From Streptosporangium subroseum (lineage in GTDB: Bacteria > Actinomycetota > Actinomycetes > Streptosporangiales > Streptosporangiaceae), in contig NZ_FZOD01000017.1 in NCBI RefSeq assembly GCF_900188345.1, positions 62,001-126,000 on the forward strand: a stretch of DNA of 64,000 nt, given 5' to 3'. This document shows, in pieces, positions 1-8,753 of the stretch. Each line of letters opens with the position of its first letter. Position 1 is the first letter of the stretch. The notes beneath the pieces are model-generated. The model was not told the origin of the DNA, searched no databases, and worked only from the letters and a program-made list of their open reading frames with translations. The position numbers and the translations under genes are program-made.

Positions 1-950
1 GCCAGGCCGAAGGAGCCGCCGTAGCCGTCGTGCCCGAACGCGCGAGGGTTCGGGCCGTAGGAACCGCGGGGACCGCTCAGCCAGTAGCCCAGCCCGATCT
101 CCGTCTCCCCGCCGAAGCCCGCGCCGAGCACGAGGTCCACGCATGCCCCCTGCCCCTCGCGCATTCGCTCGACCGCTGACTCGCCGAGCACCTTCCGGTC
201 GCCGAAGCGACCTTTCGAGGCCGCGATGCCGTACAGCTGCGCAACCGCTCCGGCGGTGCCGTGACCGCCCGCCGCGGGCAGCTCGGCGCGGCGCCACGGC
301 AGGCTGTTGGCCTCGGCCGCGCCCACGGGCGGGTTGGCGAGCGCGGCGACCGCGGCCGGGTGCATCTGGGCGATGACCTCGGCCTGCTCGCTCGATCCGG
401 AGGCGGGCGGGTGCACGAGCTCGGCCACCCGGTGATCCTCGGACTCGGGCAGTCCGATGAAGAAATCGACGCCGAGCGGCCCGGTGACCTCCTCGCGCAG
501 GAAAGCGCCGACGCTACGGCCGTCGATCCGCCTGATCACCTCACCGACCAGAAAGCCGTAGCTCATCGCGTGGTACCCCGACACGGTGCCCGGCTCCCAC
601 CACGGCTCCATCGCGGCCAGGCGCGATGTCATCAGCTTCCCGTCGAACAGCTCCTCCACGCTGGTCGGCTCCCGCGGTCCCGCGAGCCCCGCCCGGTGCG
701 AGAGCAGGTGGCGGACCGGAATGTCCTGCTTGCCGCCGGCGGCGAACTCCGGCCAGTAGGCACTGACCGGGGCGTCGAGGTCGAGCAGTCCGCGGTCGGC
801 CAGCATGTGGGCGCAGAGCGCGGTGACGCCCTTGGTCGTCGACCACACGTTGACCAGGGTGTCGCGCTCCCAGAGCCGGGCCCGGTCCGGGGCGGTGTGG
901 CCGCCCCACAGGTCGACGACGGTCCGGAGCCGGATGGAAACCGTGCCCAC
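1..950 (-). CDS. Beta-lactamase family serine hydrolase (class C/EstB-like), 3' end outside window
   Basis: The translation reads as a class C beta-lactamase/esterase-type serine hydrolase. It has a VVDLWGGH entry motif at about residues 11-18, the nucleophile motif S37-T-T-K40, a GYHAMSYG segment where the family has its catalytic Tyr, and HDGYGGS near the left window edge. The GTG at 950 has GGGAGG about 10 nt upstream. It lies 27 nt after the upstream hydrolase stop, and that stop is in the same frame, so no longer N-terminus is possible. Family members usually have about 20-30 residues before this point, so the protein starts unusually short. Probably in an operon with the secreted hydrolase. 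Substrate unknown. Confidence 0.85.
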   Translation of the reverse strand, partial: MGTVSIRLRTVVDLWGGHTAPDRARLWERDTLVNVWSTTKGVTALCAHMLADRGLLDLDAPVSAYWPEFAAGGKQDIPVRHLLSHRAGLAGPREPTSVEELFDGKLMTSRLAAMEPWWEPGTVSGYHAMSYGFLVGEVIRRIDGRSVGAFLREEVTGPLGVDFFIGLPESEDHRVAELVHPPASGSSEQAEVIAQMHPAAVAALANPPVGAAEANSLPWRRAELPAAGGHGTAGAVAQLYGIAASKGRFGDRKVLGESAVERMREGQGACVDLVLGAGFGGETEIGLGYWLSGPRGSYGPNPRAFGHDGYGGSFGL

Positions 951-977
951 GCTCGGGGCCCGCCTCCCCGGGATGGC

Positions 978-2369
978 TCAGGGGCAGGCCGGGGCGACGA
1001 AGGCCGGGCGGGTCACCTCGGTGAAGCGGCAGCCGAAATCCGGCTTCGACGTGTGGTGGACCTGGTCGCCCGCCGCGCGCCTGCCCTTCTCGACCCAGGT
1101 GACCAGGTCGTCGAAGGCCCGGGTCAGCTCGCCCTGGGTGAAGTCGCAGTGACCGACCCCCCTGATCGCGCGGGAGACGAAGTTGCCGGTCTGCCGGTTG
1201 CGCGCCGTACGGTCCGCGTAGATCTGCTCCATCGAGTACGGGACGAAGAGGTCGCCGATGTCGTGCAGGGAGAGAACGGGGATGCGGGGGTCGCCCAGCA
1301 CCGCGGGGACGCCGCTGAGGTCGCGGCTCGGACGGTCGGTGGCGGCGATCCTCAACACGTCACGGTTGAGCTCGCGCTCGGCTCTCGTCAGGCCGGGCCG
1401 GTCGTCAAGCTGGTAGACCGTCCGCCGGTTGTCCACGACGTTGCCCTCGGCGATGTTCGAGGTGCCCCCGGTCAGGCCCGGGTAGAGACCGAACAGGAAC
1501 GGGATCTGGGTGAGCGGCGCGCGGCCGATCGCGTTCCAGTAGGCGAAGGCGGAGTCGAATCCGGGACGGTCGCCGCCGCTGCGCCGCTCGACGGCGTCGC
1601 TCCAGGTCCTGCCCAGCTTGGTGAGCGTCGGGGGGATGCCCCGGGTGAATCCGCTGCCGAGTTCGGGCAGCAGGCCGAGCACCCGATCGGCGTAGGTCTG
1701 CTGGTATTCGGGCGTGGGGGAGAGCGGGAAGTCGGTCCGCGTTCCGGTGAGCGCGGCGGCCGTCACGTTGGCGTCGGTGAAGTAATCGAACAATTCGGTG
1801 TCGCCCAGGACGCCACATGCGGGAAGCGCCCCGGCGAACGTCCTGCGGTAGTGCTCGACGGCGACCGCGGTGACGTGCCCGCCCATCGAGAAGCCGGTCA
1901 TGTAGACGCGGCGCGCGGACCTGCCGGTGACTCCGCGTACCAGCGCGATCAGCGCGTGCGAGTCCTTGACGCCCTGTCCGACGTCGTAGCCGTTGGTCTG
2001 GTAGCTGGAGGCGGCCCAGGCGTATCCCCGCGCGATGAGGTGGGCCCGCAGGGGGGAGTTGTCGACGTAGACGGTGGTGTCGGTGCCCCGGTAGCCGTGG
2101 GCGTGCAGCACCAGCTCACCGTTCCAGTTCGAGGGAACCTCGATCCGGTAGGCGGCGCCCCGCTCGATGCCCGCGTGGACGGTGGTGCCCGGCAGCGCGG
2201 TGAAGGGCGTGCCGGAGGGATACTCACACCACGGGTCGGCCACGGTGTATCCGGGTTGGGTCTCGCTGGGCGCGGGTGGGGCGCAGGCTGCCGCCACGGC
2301 GGGCGGTGACCAGACGACCGAGAAGGCCGCGACCATCAGGATCGCGACTCCGAGCCGAAGTGACCTCAT
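978..2369 (-). CDS. Secreted alpha/beta hydrolase
   Basis: A 463-residue protein starting at MRSLRLGV, with a Sec signal peptide (hydrophobic core about residues 5-25, cleavage near AVA-A). It shows an alpha/beta-hydrolase fold: an HAHGYRG oxyanion-type turn, the nucleophile elbow GFSMGG (Ser about 161), LHDIGDLFVP as the likely acid-bearing strand, and VGHCDFTQ as the likely catalytic His. A longer ORF starts 20 codons upstream, but it would place the signal peptide internally, and the ATG at 2369 is preceded by GGTGGAGG. Probably an extracellular lipase- or esterase-like enzyme. It is transcribed ahead of the beta-lactamase-like hydrolase. Substrate cannot be read from sequence. Confidence 0.85.
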   Translation of the reverse strand: MRSLRLGVAILMVAAFSVVWSPPAVAAACAPPAPSETQPGYTVADPWCEYPSGTPFTALPGTTVHAGIERGAAYRIEVPSNWNGELVLHAHGYRGTDTTVYVDNSPLRAHLIARGYAWAASSYQTNGYDVGQGVKDSHALIALVRGVTGRSARRVYMTGFSMGGHVTAVAVEHYRRTFAGALPACGVLGDTELFDYFTDANVTAAALTGTRTDFPLSPTPEYQQTYADRVLGLLPELGSGFTRGIPPTLTKLGRTWSDAVERRSGGDRPGFDSAFAYWNAIGRAPLTQIPFLFGLYPGLTGGTSNIAEGNVVDNRRTVYQLDDRPGLTRAERELNRDVLRIAATDRPSRDLSGVPAVLGDPRIPVLSLHDIGDLFVPYSMEQIYADRTARNRQTGNFVSRAIRGVGHCDFTQGELTRAFDDLVTWVEKGRRAAGDQVHHTSKPDFGCRFTEVTRPAFVAPACP

Positions 2370-2783
2370 CGGGCGCCTCCACCAGAAGATTAATCTGTCC
2401 TGCTGGATGTACCACGCCCTGACAATCATCGGTAGGCCCAGTTTCGCCGACTGTCAGATCCCAGGTGCCCGCGGCGTGTTTGTTGTTTTTTGACCAGTAC
2501 TTCCGGAACACCGTTTGACGTGGGCCGGGCCTGGGGATCGCACGTCGTGGAGGACAGCGGCCTCGTCACCGGGCGGGATCCGGCGCCCGCGAAGGCCACC
2601 GTGCACGCGGTCCCGGAATGGTGCGGTGCTCTCCTCGATCACCGATCGACCGGGGACGGACTCGCGAAGGGGTTCCGTCTCGCGGATCCGGCCGGTCCGG
2701 GGCCAGACGCGGCGCGTCGAGTGCCACCGGTGCGGCCGGATCCGCACACCGGTCATGGAACCGGCTGATCCGAAGGAGATTTT
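2370..2783. other. Intergenic region between divergent genes
   Basis: About 410 bp separating the secreted hydrolase (leftward) from the SDR (rightward). Open frames here have no family resemblance or ribosome-binding site that supports coding. It must hold both promoters, but no clear -35/-10 pair stands out. Confidence 0.5.
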
Positions 2784-3494
2784 GTGGGCAACGGGCGCAG
2801 GGTCGCCGTCGTCACCGGTGCGTCACAGGGGATCGGCGCGGGCCTGGTGGCCGCGCTTCGCGACCGTGGTTATCAGATTGTCGCGACGGCGCGTTCGATG
2901 GAGCCGACGACCGATCCGGATGTGGTGACCGTGCCGGGTGACATCGTCGACCCCGCCACCGCCGACAATGTGATCTCCGCAGCCGTGTCGCGGTTCGGTC
3001 GGGTGGACACGTTGATCAACAACGCGGGGATCTTCATCTCGAAGCCCTTCACCGACTACACCGAAGAGGACTTCACCGCGATCATCAACGTGAACGTCGC
3101 CGGCTTCTACCGCATCACCCAGCGAGCCGTCGACGTCATGGTGAAGCAGGCCGGCGGTCACATCGTCAATGTCACCACGAGCCTGGTGGAGCAGCCCAGC
3201 GCGAAGGTGCCGTCCGTGCTCGCCTCGCTGACCAAGGGCGGCCTGAACGCCGCGACGAAGTCTCTCGCCATGGAGTACGCCACGCGTGGAATCCGCGTGA
3301 ACGCCGTCTCGCTGGGAAACATCAAGACCTCCATGCACCCGGCCGAAACGTACGAGGCCCTCGCGAAGCTCCATCCCGTCGGTCGCATGGGCGAGATCGG
3401 CGACATCGTCACCGGGGTTCTCTACCTGGAGTCCGCCCCGTTCGTGACCGGCGAGATCCTGCACATCGACGGCGGACAGAGCGCCGGTCACTGA
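2784..3494 (+). CDS. SDR-family oxidoreductase with substituted catalytic Tyr
   Basis: A 236-residue classical-length short-chain dehydrogenase. It has the Rossmann motif TGASQGIG (residues 11-18), NNAG at about 76-79, and the C-terminal GEILHIDGGQ cofactor/dimer motif. The GTG start follows GAAGGAG with good spacing. Where most family members read YxASK, this one reads ASLTK in a VLASLTKGGL context, so the Lys is present but the catalytic Tyr position is Ala. That variant recurs in a recognisable SDR subgroup as far as I recall, so it may be a natural lineage rather than decay. Reaction unknown. A very strong hairpin follows the stop. Confidence 0.88.
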   Translation: MGNGRRVAVVTGASQGIGAGLVAALRDRGYQIVATARSMEPTTDPDVVTVPGDIVDPATADNVISAAVSRFGRVDTLINNAGIFISKPFTDYTEEDFTAIINVNVAGFYRITQRAVDVMVKQAGGHIVNVTTSLVEQPSAKVPSVLASLTKGGLNAATKSLAMEYATRGIRVNAVSLGNIKTSMHPAETYEALAKLHPVGRMGEIGDIVTGVLYLESAPFVTGEILHIDGGQSAGH

Positions 3495-3495
3495 A

Positions 3496-3571
3496 CCTGA
3501 CCTGGCCGTCGGCATCCGCGCCGCGGTGGGATTCAAGCGTGGCGCGGATGCCGACGGCCACGACGGTCAGG
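3496..3571 (+). terminator. Strong hairpin terminator after the SDR
   Basis: A perfect 20-bp inverted repeat (3503-3522 with 3541-3560, 18-nt loop) is extended by CCTGACC (3496-3502) pairing with GGTCAGG (3565-3571) across a 4-nt bulge. It begins two bases after the SDR stop codon. There is no U-tract, as is common for actinomycete terminators. Confidence 0.75.
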
Positions 3572-4145
3572 CGAACCCTCTGAAAATCTGCCGCTGAGGG
3601 CTGCGAACCAAGACGCATACGTCCGCGGGAGGCGATTGTCCCGCTGAACCCCGACAAAAATCTCGGCGTGCTCGAACGCATACTTCAGCGACTTGATAAT
3701 TGTGCGCCATGACGGGGTTTCGCCCATCATTGGTCTTTCTCTAAGGTCGCAAGATGAGGGAAAGACCAACGATGGGCAATGTTCGATGACGGGCAATGTA
3801 AGCGTCACAAGATTCGTGCGCGCGATATACGTGCAGATCGCGCCCCTCGACCGTATTCATGAAACTCGGCACTCTGCGGCGAGTCGCCGTGGAGGCTGCC
3901 GGACACCTGCTTGTGTGGGCACTAGGGTCCCTGCTGTCCATATGGCACCATGCTCGCTCCCCTTTCCGTGCCTTTTCCTCCTTCGCTGCGTCGAGGATGA
4001 AAATACGCGATAAATTGCTGATTCGCCGTGGCATTAAGCAGCCAACACCTCGTTGAGCGCCTAACGTCGTGGACATCGCTCGTGATCTACGATCTCATAT
4101 TCCGGCCGGTCCCTTCGGGGGCTCTTTTGGAATAAGGAGAATCGT
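3572..4145. other. AT-richer intergenic region with a second long hairpin
   Basis: About 570 bp with noticeably lower GC than its surroundings and no convincing gene. A 65-codon frame at 3859-4056 has no ribosome-binding site and resembles nothing known. The stretch contains the 20-bp-arm inverted repeat at 3722-3777 and ends with AAGGAG before the phytase-like gene. The base composition suggests non-native DNA or a long regulatory leader. Confidence 0.5.
3722..3777. repeat. 20-bp inverted repeat, hairpin of unknown role
   Basis: The arms 3722-3741 and 3758-3777 (core CATTGGTCTTTC with GAAAGACCAACG) pair over 20 positions with one A-C mismatch and one G-U pair, around a 16-nt loop. No gene ends next to it and no T-run follows, so a terminator role is doubtful. 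It could be an RNA element or a remnant of mobile-element ends. Confidence 0.6.
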
Positions 4146-5327
4146 GTGGTCAATTCGCGAAGAATAATGACAATTGCCGTCGCGTTCGCGATGGCGGTCA
4201 GTTTCGGGACCTTCGACGCGCGAGCGTCAACCGCGGCAGCGCCGCCGGCGGTGTCACCGGACTTTAAGATCACCCGTTTCCTCGGTGAGCAGACACTGCC
4301 GCACAAGATGCAGTTCGGCGGCACCACCGTCGGCGGCCTGTCCGGCCTGGATCAGGACCCGCGCACCGGTACCTGGTACTTCATCTCCGATGACCGGAAT
4401 CGCTACAACCCGGCCCGCTTCTACACCGGCCGCCTCGACATCAACCCGGCCACCGGAGCGTTCACCGGGGTCAACCTCACCGGGGTCACCACCCTGCTGG
4501 GCCCCGACGACAAGCCCTATCCGGGCTATGGCCTGCCTCGGTCCGCGGACCCGGAGACGATCCGCTTCGACCGGACGACCCGCCGGCTGCTCTGGGGTCA
4601 CGAGGGCGATCGGCCCGAAGCCGCGAACCCTAACATTCCGGTCTCCGACCTGTTCGTCCGCTGGACCGACCCCACGGGCCTCCATCTGGGCGAGCTGCCC
4701 GTTCCCGACAACCTGAAGATGACCGACACCGACAAGGGCCCGCGGCGCAACTTCGGGTTCGAGGGTCTGACCTCCACCAAGGAGGCCATCACCGCCATCG
4801 CCGAAGGCCCACGGTACGAGGACGGCGAGCCGCCGACCGTGGAACACGGCGCGCCGGCCCGTCTCACCGTGTGGAAGCGCGACGGCCGGGTGCGCGGGCA
4901 GTACGCCTACCACATCGACCCGCTGCCCGCGGCGCCGATCCCGGCAGGAGGCCACTCCGACAGCGGGGTCTCCGAGATCCTGGCGATCGACGACAACCGC
5001 TATCTCGCCCTTGAGCGCTCCTGGATCGAGGGCGTCAACTACCGGGTCAAGCTGTACGAGATCAATCTGGATCGTGCCACGAACGTGCTCAACAGGGACA
5101 GCCTGGCAAACGGCCGACGCTACCGCCCGGTCACCAAGCGCCTGGTCGCCGATCTCAACACGCAGTTGGCGCCGTCGCCGGTGCAGAACCTCGAAGGTCT
5201 CGCCTGGGGACCGCGCCTGGACAACGGAGAATGCACCCTCGTGATCGGCAGCGACGACAACTTCGACACCCGGGAGACCACCCAGTTCCTGGCCTTCGCC
5301 GCCCAGGGCTGCCCGAGCGCGAGCTGA
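4146..5327 (+). CDS. Secreted phytase-like esterase (esterase-like activity of phytase family)
   Basis: A 393-residue exported protein. The N-terminal signal peptide has its hydrophobic core at about residues 8-22 with an Ala-rich cleavage region near ARA-STAAA. The mature part matches the phytase-like beta-propeller family (PF13449 type): GGLSGLDQDP and YFISDDR near the start, PETIRFD, NFGFEGLT, and NLEGLAWG near the end, the repeated E/D-containing blades typical of the group. The GTG start follows AAGGAGAATC. Likely extracellular and Ca-dependent. The family is named for esterase-like activity, but true phytase activity is not established for it. It stands alone after a long AT-rich leader. 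Confidence 0.85.
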   Translation: MVNSRRIMTIAVAFAMAVSFGTFDARASTAAAPPAVSPDFKITRFLGEQTLPHKMQFGGTTVGGLSGLDQDPRTGTWYFISDDRNRYNPARFYTGRLDINPATGAFTGVNLTGVTTLLGPDDKPYPGYGLPRSADPETIRFDRTTRRLLWGHEGDRPEAANPNIPVSDLFVRWTDPTGLHLGELPVPDNLKMTDTDKGPRRNFGFEGLTSTKEAITAIAEGPRYEDGEPPTVEHGAPARLTVWKRDGRVRGQYAYHIDPLPAAPIPAGGHSDSGVSEILAIDDNRYLALERSWIEGVNYRVKLYEINLDRATNVLNRDSLANGRRYRPVTKRLVADLNTQLAPSPVQNLEGLAWGPRLDNGECTLVIGSDDNFDTRETTQFLAFAAQGCPSAS

Positions 5328-5615
5328 CCGCGACCGGGCGCACACCCCGGGTCTCGCGTGTGGTCGGCCGGGGCCGAAGATGCGAGGTCTCGCCAACCTC
5401 GGCGCATCCGGCGGGAATGCGACGTCGCGGCTGATGACACCTTTTGACCCCTCGCCCCCGTTGCGGTGCGTAGTTCGTCACGTTCACGCGCGTTGAACGA
5501 CCTTCCCTTGGCGAACGCCGCTCCGCGACGGAGGCGGAGCCGCCCGATGGCTCTGTCCTTCCGGGCGTCCTCCGCGTCTTCTCAGGTGTCCTTCGCGGTC
5601 GTTCGAGCGACGGTG

Positions 5616-5951
5616 TCATTGCCGTTGGAATGCCTGCGCGATCTGTTCCGAAGCCTCGAAGACAATCGTGTGATAGCTGTCGATCCGGGAAACGATCGCC
5701 TCGCGGGGGCCGAGCCGCCAGGCATCGCTGCCGTAGAACCTGTCCTCCTGCTCGCGGTGCGTCTCAAGGGACGTGAACGCGCGGATCAGGTAGGCCTCCT
5801 CATGCCCGTCCTCGGCTACCAGTGACGTGCCGTAGTCCACCACCCGAATACCGGACTCCTCCAGCAGCGGCACCGACTCCTCCCGCATGACACGGACGAA
5901 CTCTTCACCGGTGCCTGGCTTCAACCGGTATGTGCGGACCTCGAGAATCAC
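5616..5951 (-). CDS. NIPSNAP family protein
   Basis: A 111-residue dimeric alpha/beta-barrel type protein. It has ILEVRTYRLKPG at the start, TSLEEHRE-like and FYGSDAW segments in the middle, and a C-terminal helix, all typical of NIPSNAP (about 105 residues). The GTG at 5951 is chosen because GGAAAGG lies 6 nt upstream; an in-frame ATG at 5966 is the alternative. A longer open frame to 6227 has no family similarity. Function unknown; bacterial members are often linked to small-molecule metabolism. It is convergent with the phytase-like gene. Confidence 0.8.
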   Translation of the reverse strand: MILEVRTYRLKPGTGEEFVRVMREESVPLLEESGIRVVDYGTSLVAEDGHEEAYLIRAFTSLETHREQEDRFYGSDAWRLGPREAIVSRIDSYHTIVFEASEQIAQAFQRQ

Positions 5952-6361
5952 GGGCAACCTTTCCATGACATCCGGTGCGTCAGACGACGTTGACCGGTGC
6001 GGACGGCGCCTCGACGCCGGCCCGGCATCCTGACACGTTGTGTCGAGGATACCGGCGGTGATCAGCCCATGATCAGGCAACCGGACCATCCGGCATGACG
6101 ATCCGGGGGAGGGGAGACCGGCGGCGGAACGGCGGGCGACACGTCGGCTGCCTCGCGCGGGCGCCCGCGTCCTGCCCGGTACGGCCCGGCAGCGATCGTG
6201 ACAGCGCGGACAAATCTCCCACGACATTTTCGTTGATCAGGCCACCTGCCCGAGCGGCCGCGCCCTGGCAGGGTCTGTATCCGAGCCACTCGGCGGCATC
6301 GCTCACGGGACTTTCCCAAGGGCGAGGGGATCGCTGACGGGGCGGGACGAAGGAGTTGTCG
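5952..6361. other. Intergenic region without recognisable gene
   Basis: About 410 bp between the divergent NIPSNAP and ketoacyl-synthase genes. Open frames exist only because of high GC and have neither ribosome sites nor family similarity. AGGAG at 6351-6355 belongs to the next gene. Confidence 0.5.
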
Positions 6362-7585
6362 ATGGGGGACGGAATGAAGGCGGGCGCCTCGGTCACCGGG
6401 CTTGGCGCCACCACACCACTGGGCGGGGACGTGGCCTCCACCTGGGCCGGCATGCTGGAAGGGCGGTCCGGCATCACCGTGATAGAGGAGGAGTGGGCGG
6501 AGGGCCTGCCCGTGCGGATCGCCGGACGGTTGAGGGTGGAGCCCGCCGAGGTACTGGGCCGGGTGAAGGCCCGGCGGCTGGACCGCTGCCAGCAGGCCGC
6601 GCTCATCGCGGCAAGGGAGGCCTGGGCGGACGCCGGGGCTCCCGAGGTCGAGCCCGAGCGCCTGGCGGTGGTCATCGGCACGGGTGTCGGCGGGGTGCTG
6701 ACCATGCTCGCTCAGGACGACCTCCTTGAGGCGTCCGGGGCGCGGAAGGTCTCGCCGTACACGGTCCCGATGCTGATGCCCAACGGGCCCGCGGCCGTGG
6801 TCAGCATCGAGTTCGGCGCACAGGGTGGCGCTCACACCCCGGTGAGCGCCTGCGCCTCCGGATCGGAGGCGATCGCGATGGGCCTGGACCTCATCCGCCT
6901 GGGCCGCGCCGACGTGGTGATCGCCGGTGGCTCCGAGGCGTGCGTCCACCCGCTTACCCTCGCCGGGTTTGCCCAGGCCAGGGCCGTGTCCAAGCGCAAT
7001 GACGCCCCGCAGGAGGCCTCCCGGCCTTTCGACACCGGGCGCGACGGGTTCGTTCTCGGCGAGGGGGCGGCCCTGGTGGTCCTGGAGCGCGAGGGGTTCG
7101 CCGCGGCTCGTGGAGCCCGAGTGCACGCCACGCTGGCCGGCGCGGGCACCACCTCCGACGCCCATCACATCACCTCCGCCGACGCGGGCGGGCAGATACG
7201 CGCGATGCGGCTGGCCCTGGCCTCGGCGGGGCTGGACGCTCTCGACGTCGGGCACGTGAACGCCCACGCCACCTCAACCCCGACCGGCGATCTGACGGAG
7301 GCCCTTTCGATCACCGAGGCGCTGGGAACGCATCCCGTGATCACCGCCACGAAGTCGATGACAGGTCACCTGTGCGGGGCCGCCGGGTCGCTGGGCGCGA
7401 TCGCCGCGATCCTCGCCATCCGTGACGGGGTGATTCCCGCCGTCCGGAACCTGGAGGACCTGGACCCTCAGGTCAAGCTCGACATCGTCGCCGGGCGGCC
7501 GCGCCATGGCCGGTGGGCGGCGGCGATGACCAACTCCTTCGGCTTCGGCGGCCACAACGCGTCCCTGGCCTTCACCGCCGCCTGA
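6362..7585 (+). CDS. Beta-ketoacyl-ACP synthase II-type (FabF-like) enzyme
   Basis: A 407-residue thiolase-fold condensing enzyme. The complete Cys-His-His triad is visible: VSACASGSEA (Cys about 162), NAHATSTPTGD (His about 303) and SMTGHLCGAAG (His about 338). The C-terminal NSFGFGGHN loop is also present. The ATG at 6362 has AGGAG six bases upstream; the in-frame TTG at 6356 directly abuts that site and is less likely. It should catalyse decarboxylative Claisen condensation with malonyl-ACP. No ACP, ketoreductase or chain-length factor is adjacent, so it is either a second housekeeping KASII or part of a dispersed pathway. Confidence 0.92.
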   Translation: MGDGMKAGASVTGLGATTPLGGDVASTWAGMLEGRSGITVIEEEWAEGLPVRIAGRLRVEPAEVLGRVKARRLDRCQQAALIAAREAWADAGAPEVEPERLAVVIGTGVGGVLTMLAQDDLLEASGARKVSPYTVPMLMPNGPAAVVSIEFGAQGGAHTPVSACASGSEAIAMGLDLIRLGRADVVIAGGSEACVHPLTLAGFAQARAVSKRNDAPQEASRPFDTGRDGFVLGEGAALVVLEREGFAAARGARVHATLAGAGTTSDAHHITSADAGGQIRAMRLALASAGLDALDVGHVNAHATSTPTGDLTEALSITEALGTHPVITATKSMTGHLCGAAGSLGAIAAILAIRDGVIPAVRNLEDLDPQVKLDIVAGRPRHGRWAAAMTNSFGFGGHNASLAFTAA

Positions 7586-7622
7586 TGGCCGAAGTTGCCG
7601 AACCAGCGGTCCAGCCGCTTCG

Positions 7623-8714
7623 ATGAACTCCGTGTCCCATCCGTTCTCCCTGACCGCACACCGACGTTGGCCGGCCGTTCGCACGATCATGATGATCATG
7701 ATCCTCGGGCCGCTCGCGTTGACCGGCTGCACTCGATCGTCCGAACCGCCGTCGCTGCCGCCCGCCGGCGTGTACGACCACGACGCGGCGGGTGAGAACT
7801 CACGGGCCGAACCCGTTCCAACCGACGGTACGGCCGGGTCTGTCACTCGGCCGTTGACGGAGGCCGGCTGGTTCTGCGCACAGGTCCGGGCCAACGCGGA
7901 CGGCCGTGCCCTGTGGTGCCGGATCGGCCACCGTGACCAGACGGACACGGTCTATCCGCAGGTCGCGCAGTTTCTGCTTGACCATGACGACCGGCTCGCC
8001 TGGGCGTGGTTCCCGCACGCCGAGCAGCCGGCGGACCCAGGAGGAGGTGATCAGGTCGTCGACGCCGCGGCGCCGGTGCTTGCCGCGATCTGGTCCGATG
8101 CCGGTGATCGCATGCGGAAGGAGATCGACGATTTCAATCGTGACCTCCGGGATCGGAGAGTGCAGCGGAGCGACGAGATCCCCCGGATCGCGTGGCGGGA
8201 CAAGCATGCGGACTACAGCTATTCCGGGATCGACGGACTGATGGTCACCGCCCGGGACAGCTCCGTGCGGCGCTGGCCGTTCGGAGCCGAGCACTACGCG
8301 ACCACGATGAGCTCCGCCGTGGATGATCTTCGGGCCGGCGGTTACGACTGTGCCTATCCGCCCCAGGAGAACTGCAACCGCCCCCAGTCGAACGGCTACT
8401 TCCATGTCACGCTCCGTGATGATCAGATCATCACGGCCCGGTTCGGCATCGGCAGCCAGATCGAGTCGGGACGGCAACGGCATCCGCTCAGCGAGGAGTT
8501 CCCGAATGGGCTCACCTTCCTGACCGAGGCGGTTCGCGGGCCGGTCACCGAACGCATCGAAGAGGCCCGGCGGTCCGGCACCGGTTTCGCCGGCATCGTG
8601 GCCGGGACGGTCGTGATCATCGACGCGAGCCGGGGCTCCGTCGGCAAAGCCGATTTCGCGGCGTACTTCGACATCCAGATCGGCGCCCCGCTGGCCGCGA
8701 CCCTGCCCGTCTGA
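7623..8714 (+). CDS. Putative lipoprotein of unknown function
   Basis: A 363-residue protein with an RRWP n-region, a short hydrophobic stretch (about residues 22-34) and the lipobox LTGC (Cys about 36), so probably membrane-anchored outside the cell. The rest is hydrophilic, with a conserved-looking Cys pair near YDCAYPPQENC (about residues 242-252) that may form a disulphide. No family was recognised. The exact start is uncertain: no ribosome site precedes 7623, and methionines just before the hydrophobic core could also serve. It follows the ketoacyl synthase by 37 bp and may be co-transcribed. Confidence 0.7.
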   Translation: MNSVSHPFSLTAHRRWPAVRTIMMIMILGPLALTGCTRSSEPPSLPPAGVYDHDAAGENSRAEPVPTDGTAGSVTRPLTEAGWFCAQVRANADGRALWCRIGHRDQTDTVYPQVAQFLLDHDDRLAWAWFPHAEQPADPGGGDQVVDAAAPVLAAIWSDAGDRMRKEIDDFNRDLRDRRVQRSDEIPRIAWRDKHADYSYSGIDGLMVTARDSSVRRWPFGAEHYATTMSSAVDDLRAGGYDCAYPPQENCNRPQSNGYFHVTLRDDQIITARFGIGSQIESGRQRHPLSEEFPNGLTFLTEAVRGPVTERIEEARRSGTGFAGIVAGTVVIIDASRGSVGKADFAAYFDIQIGAPLAATLPV

Positions 8715-8753
8715 GGCCCTGCCCCGCACAGGACGGAGCGGTATGGAGGTGAT

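Noticed and set aside
261..2309. 682-codon open frame on the plus strand
   Set aside because: Antisense to two recognisable hydrolase genes; composition rich in Arg/Gly/Val as expected for a shadow frame in high-GC DNA.
3859..4056. Possible 65-residue protein in the AT-rich gap
   Set aside because: No ribosome-binding site, no recognisable motif, and weak third-position bias.
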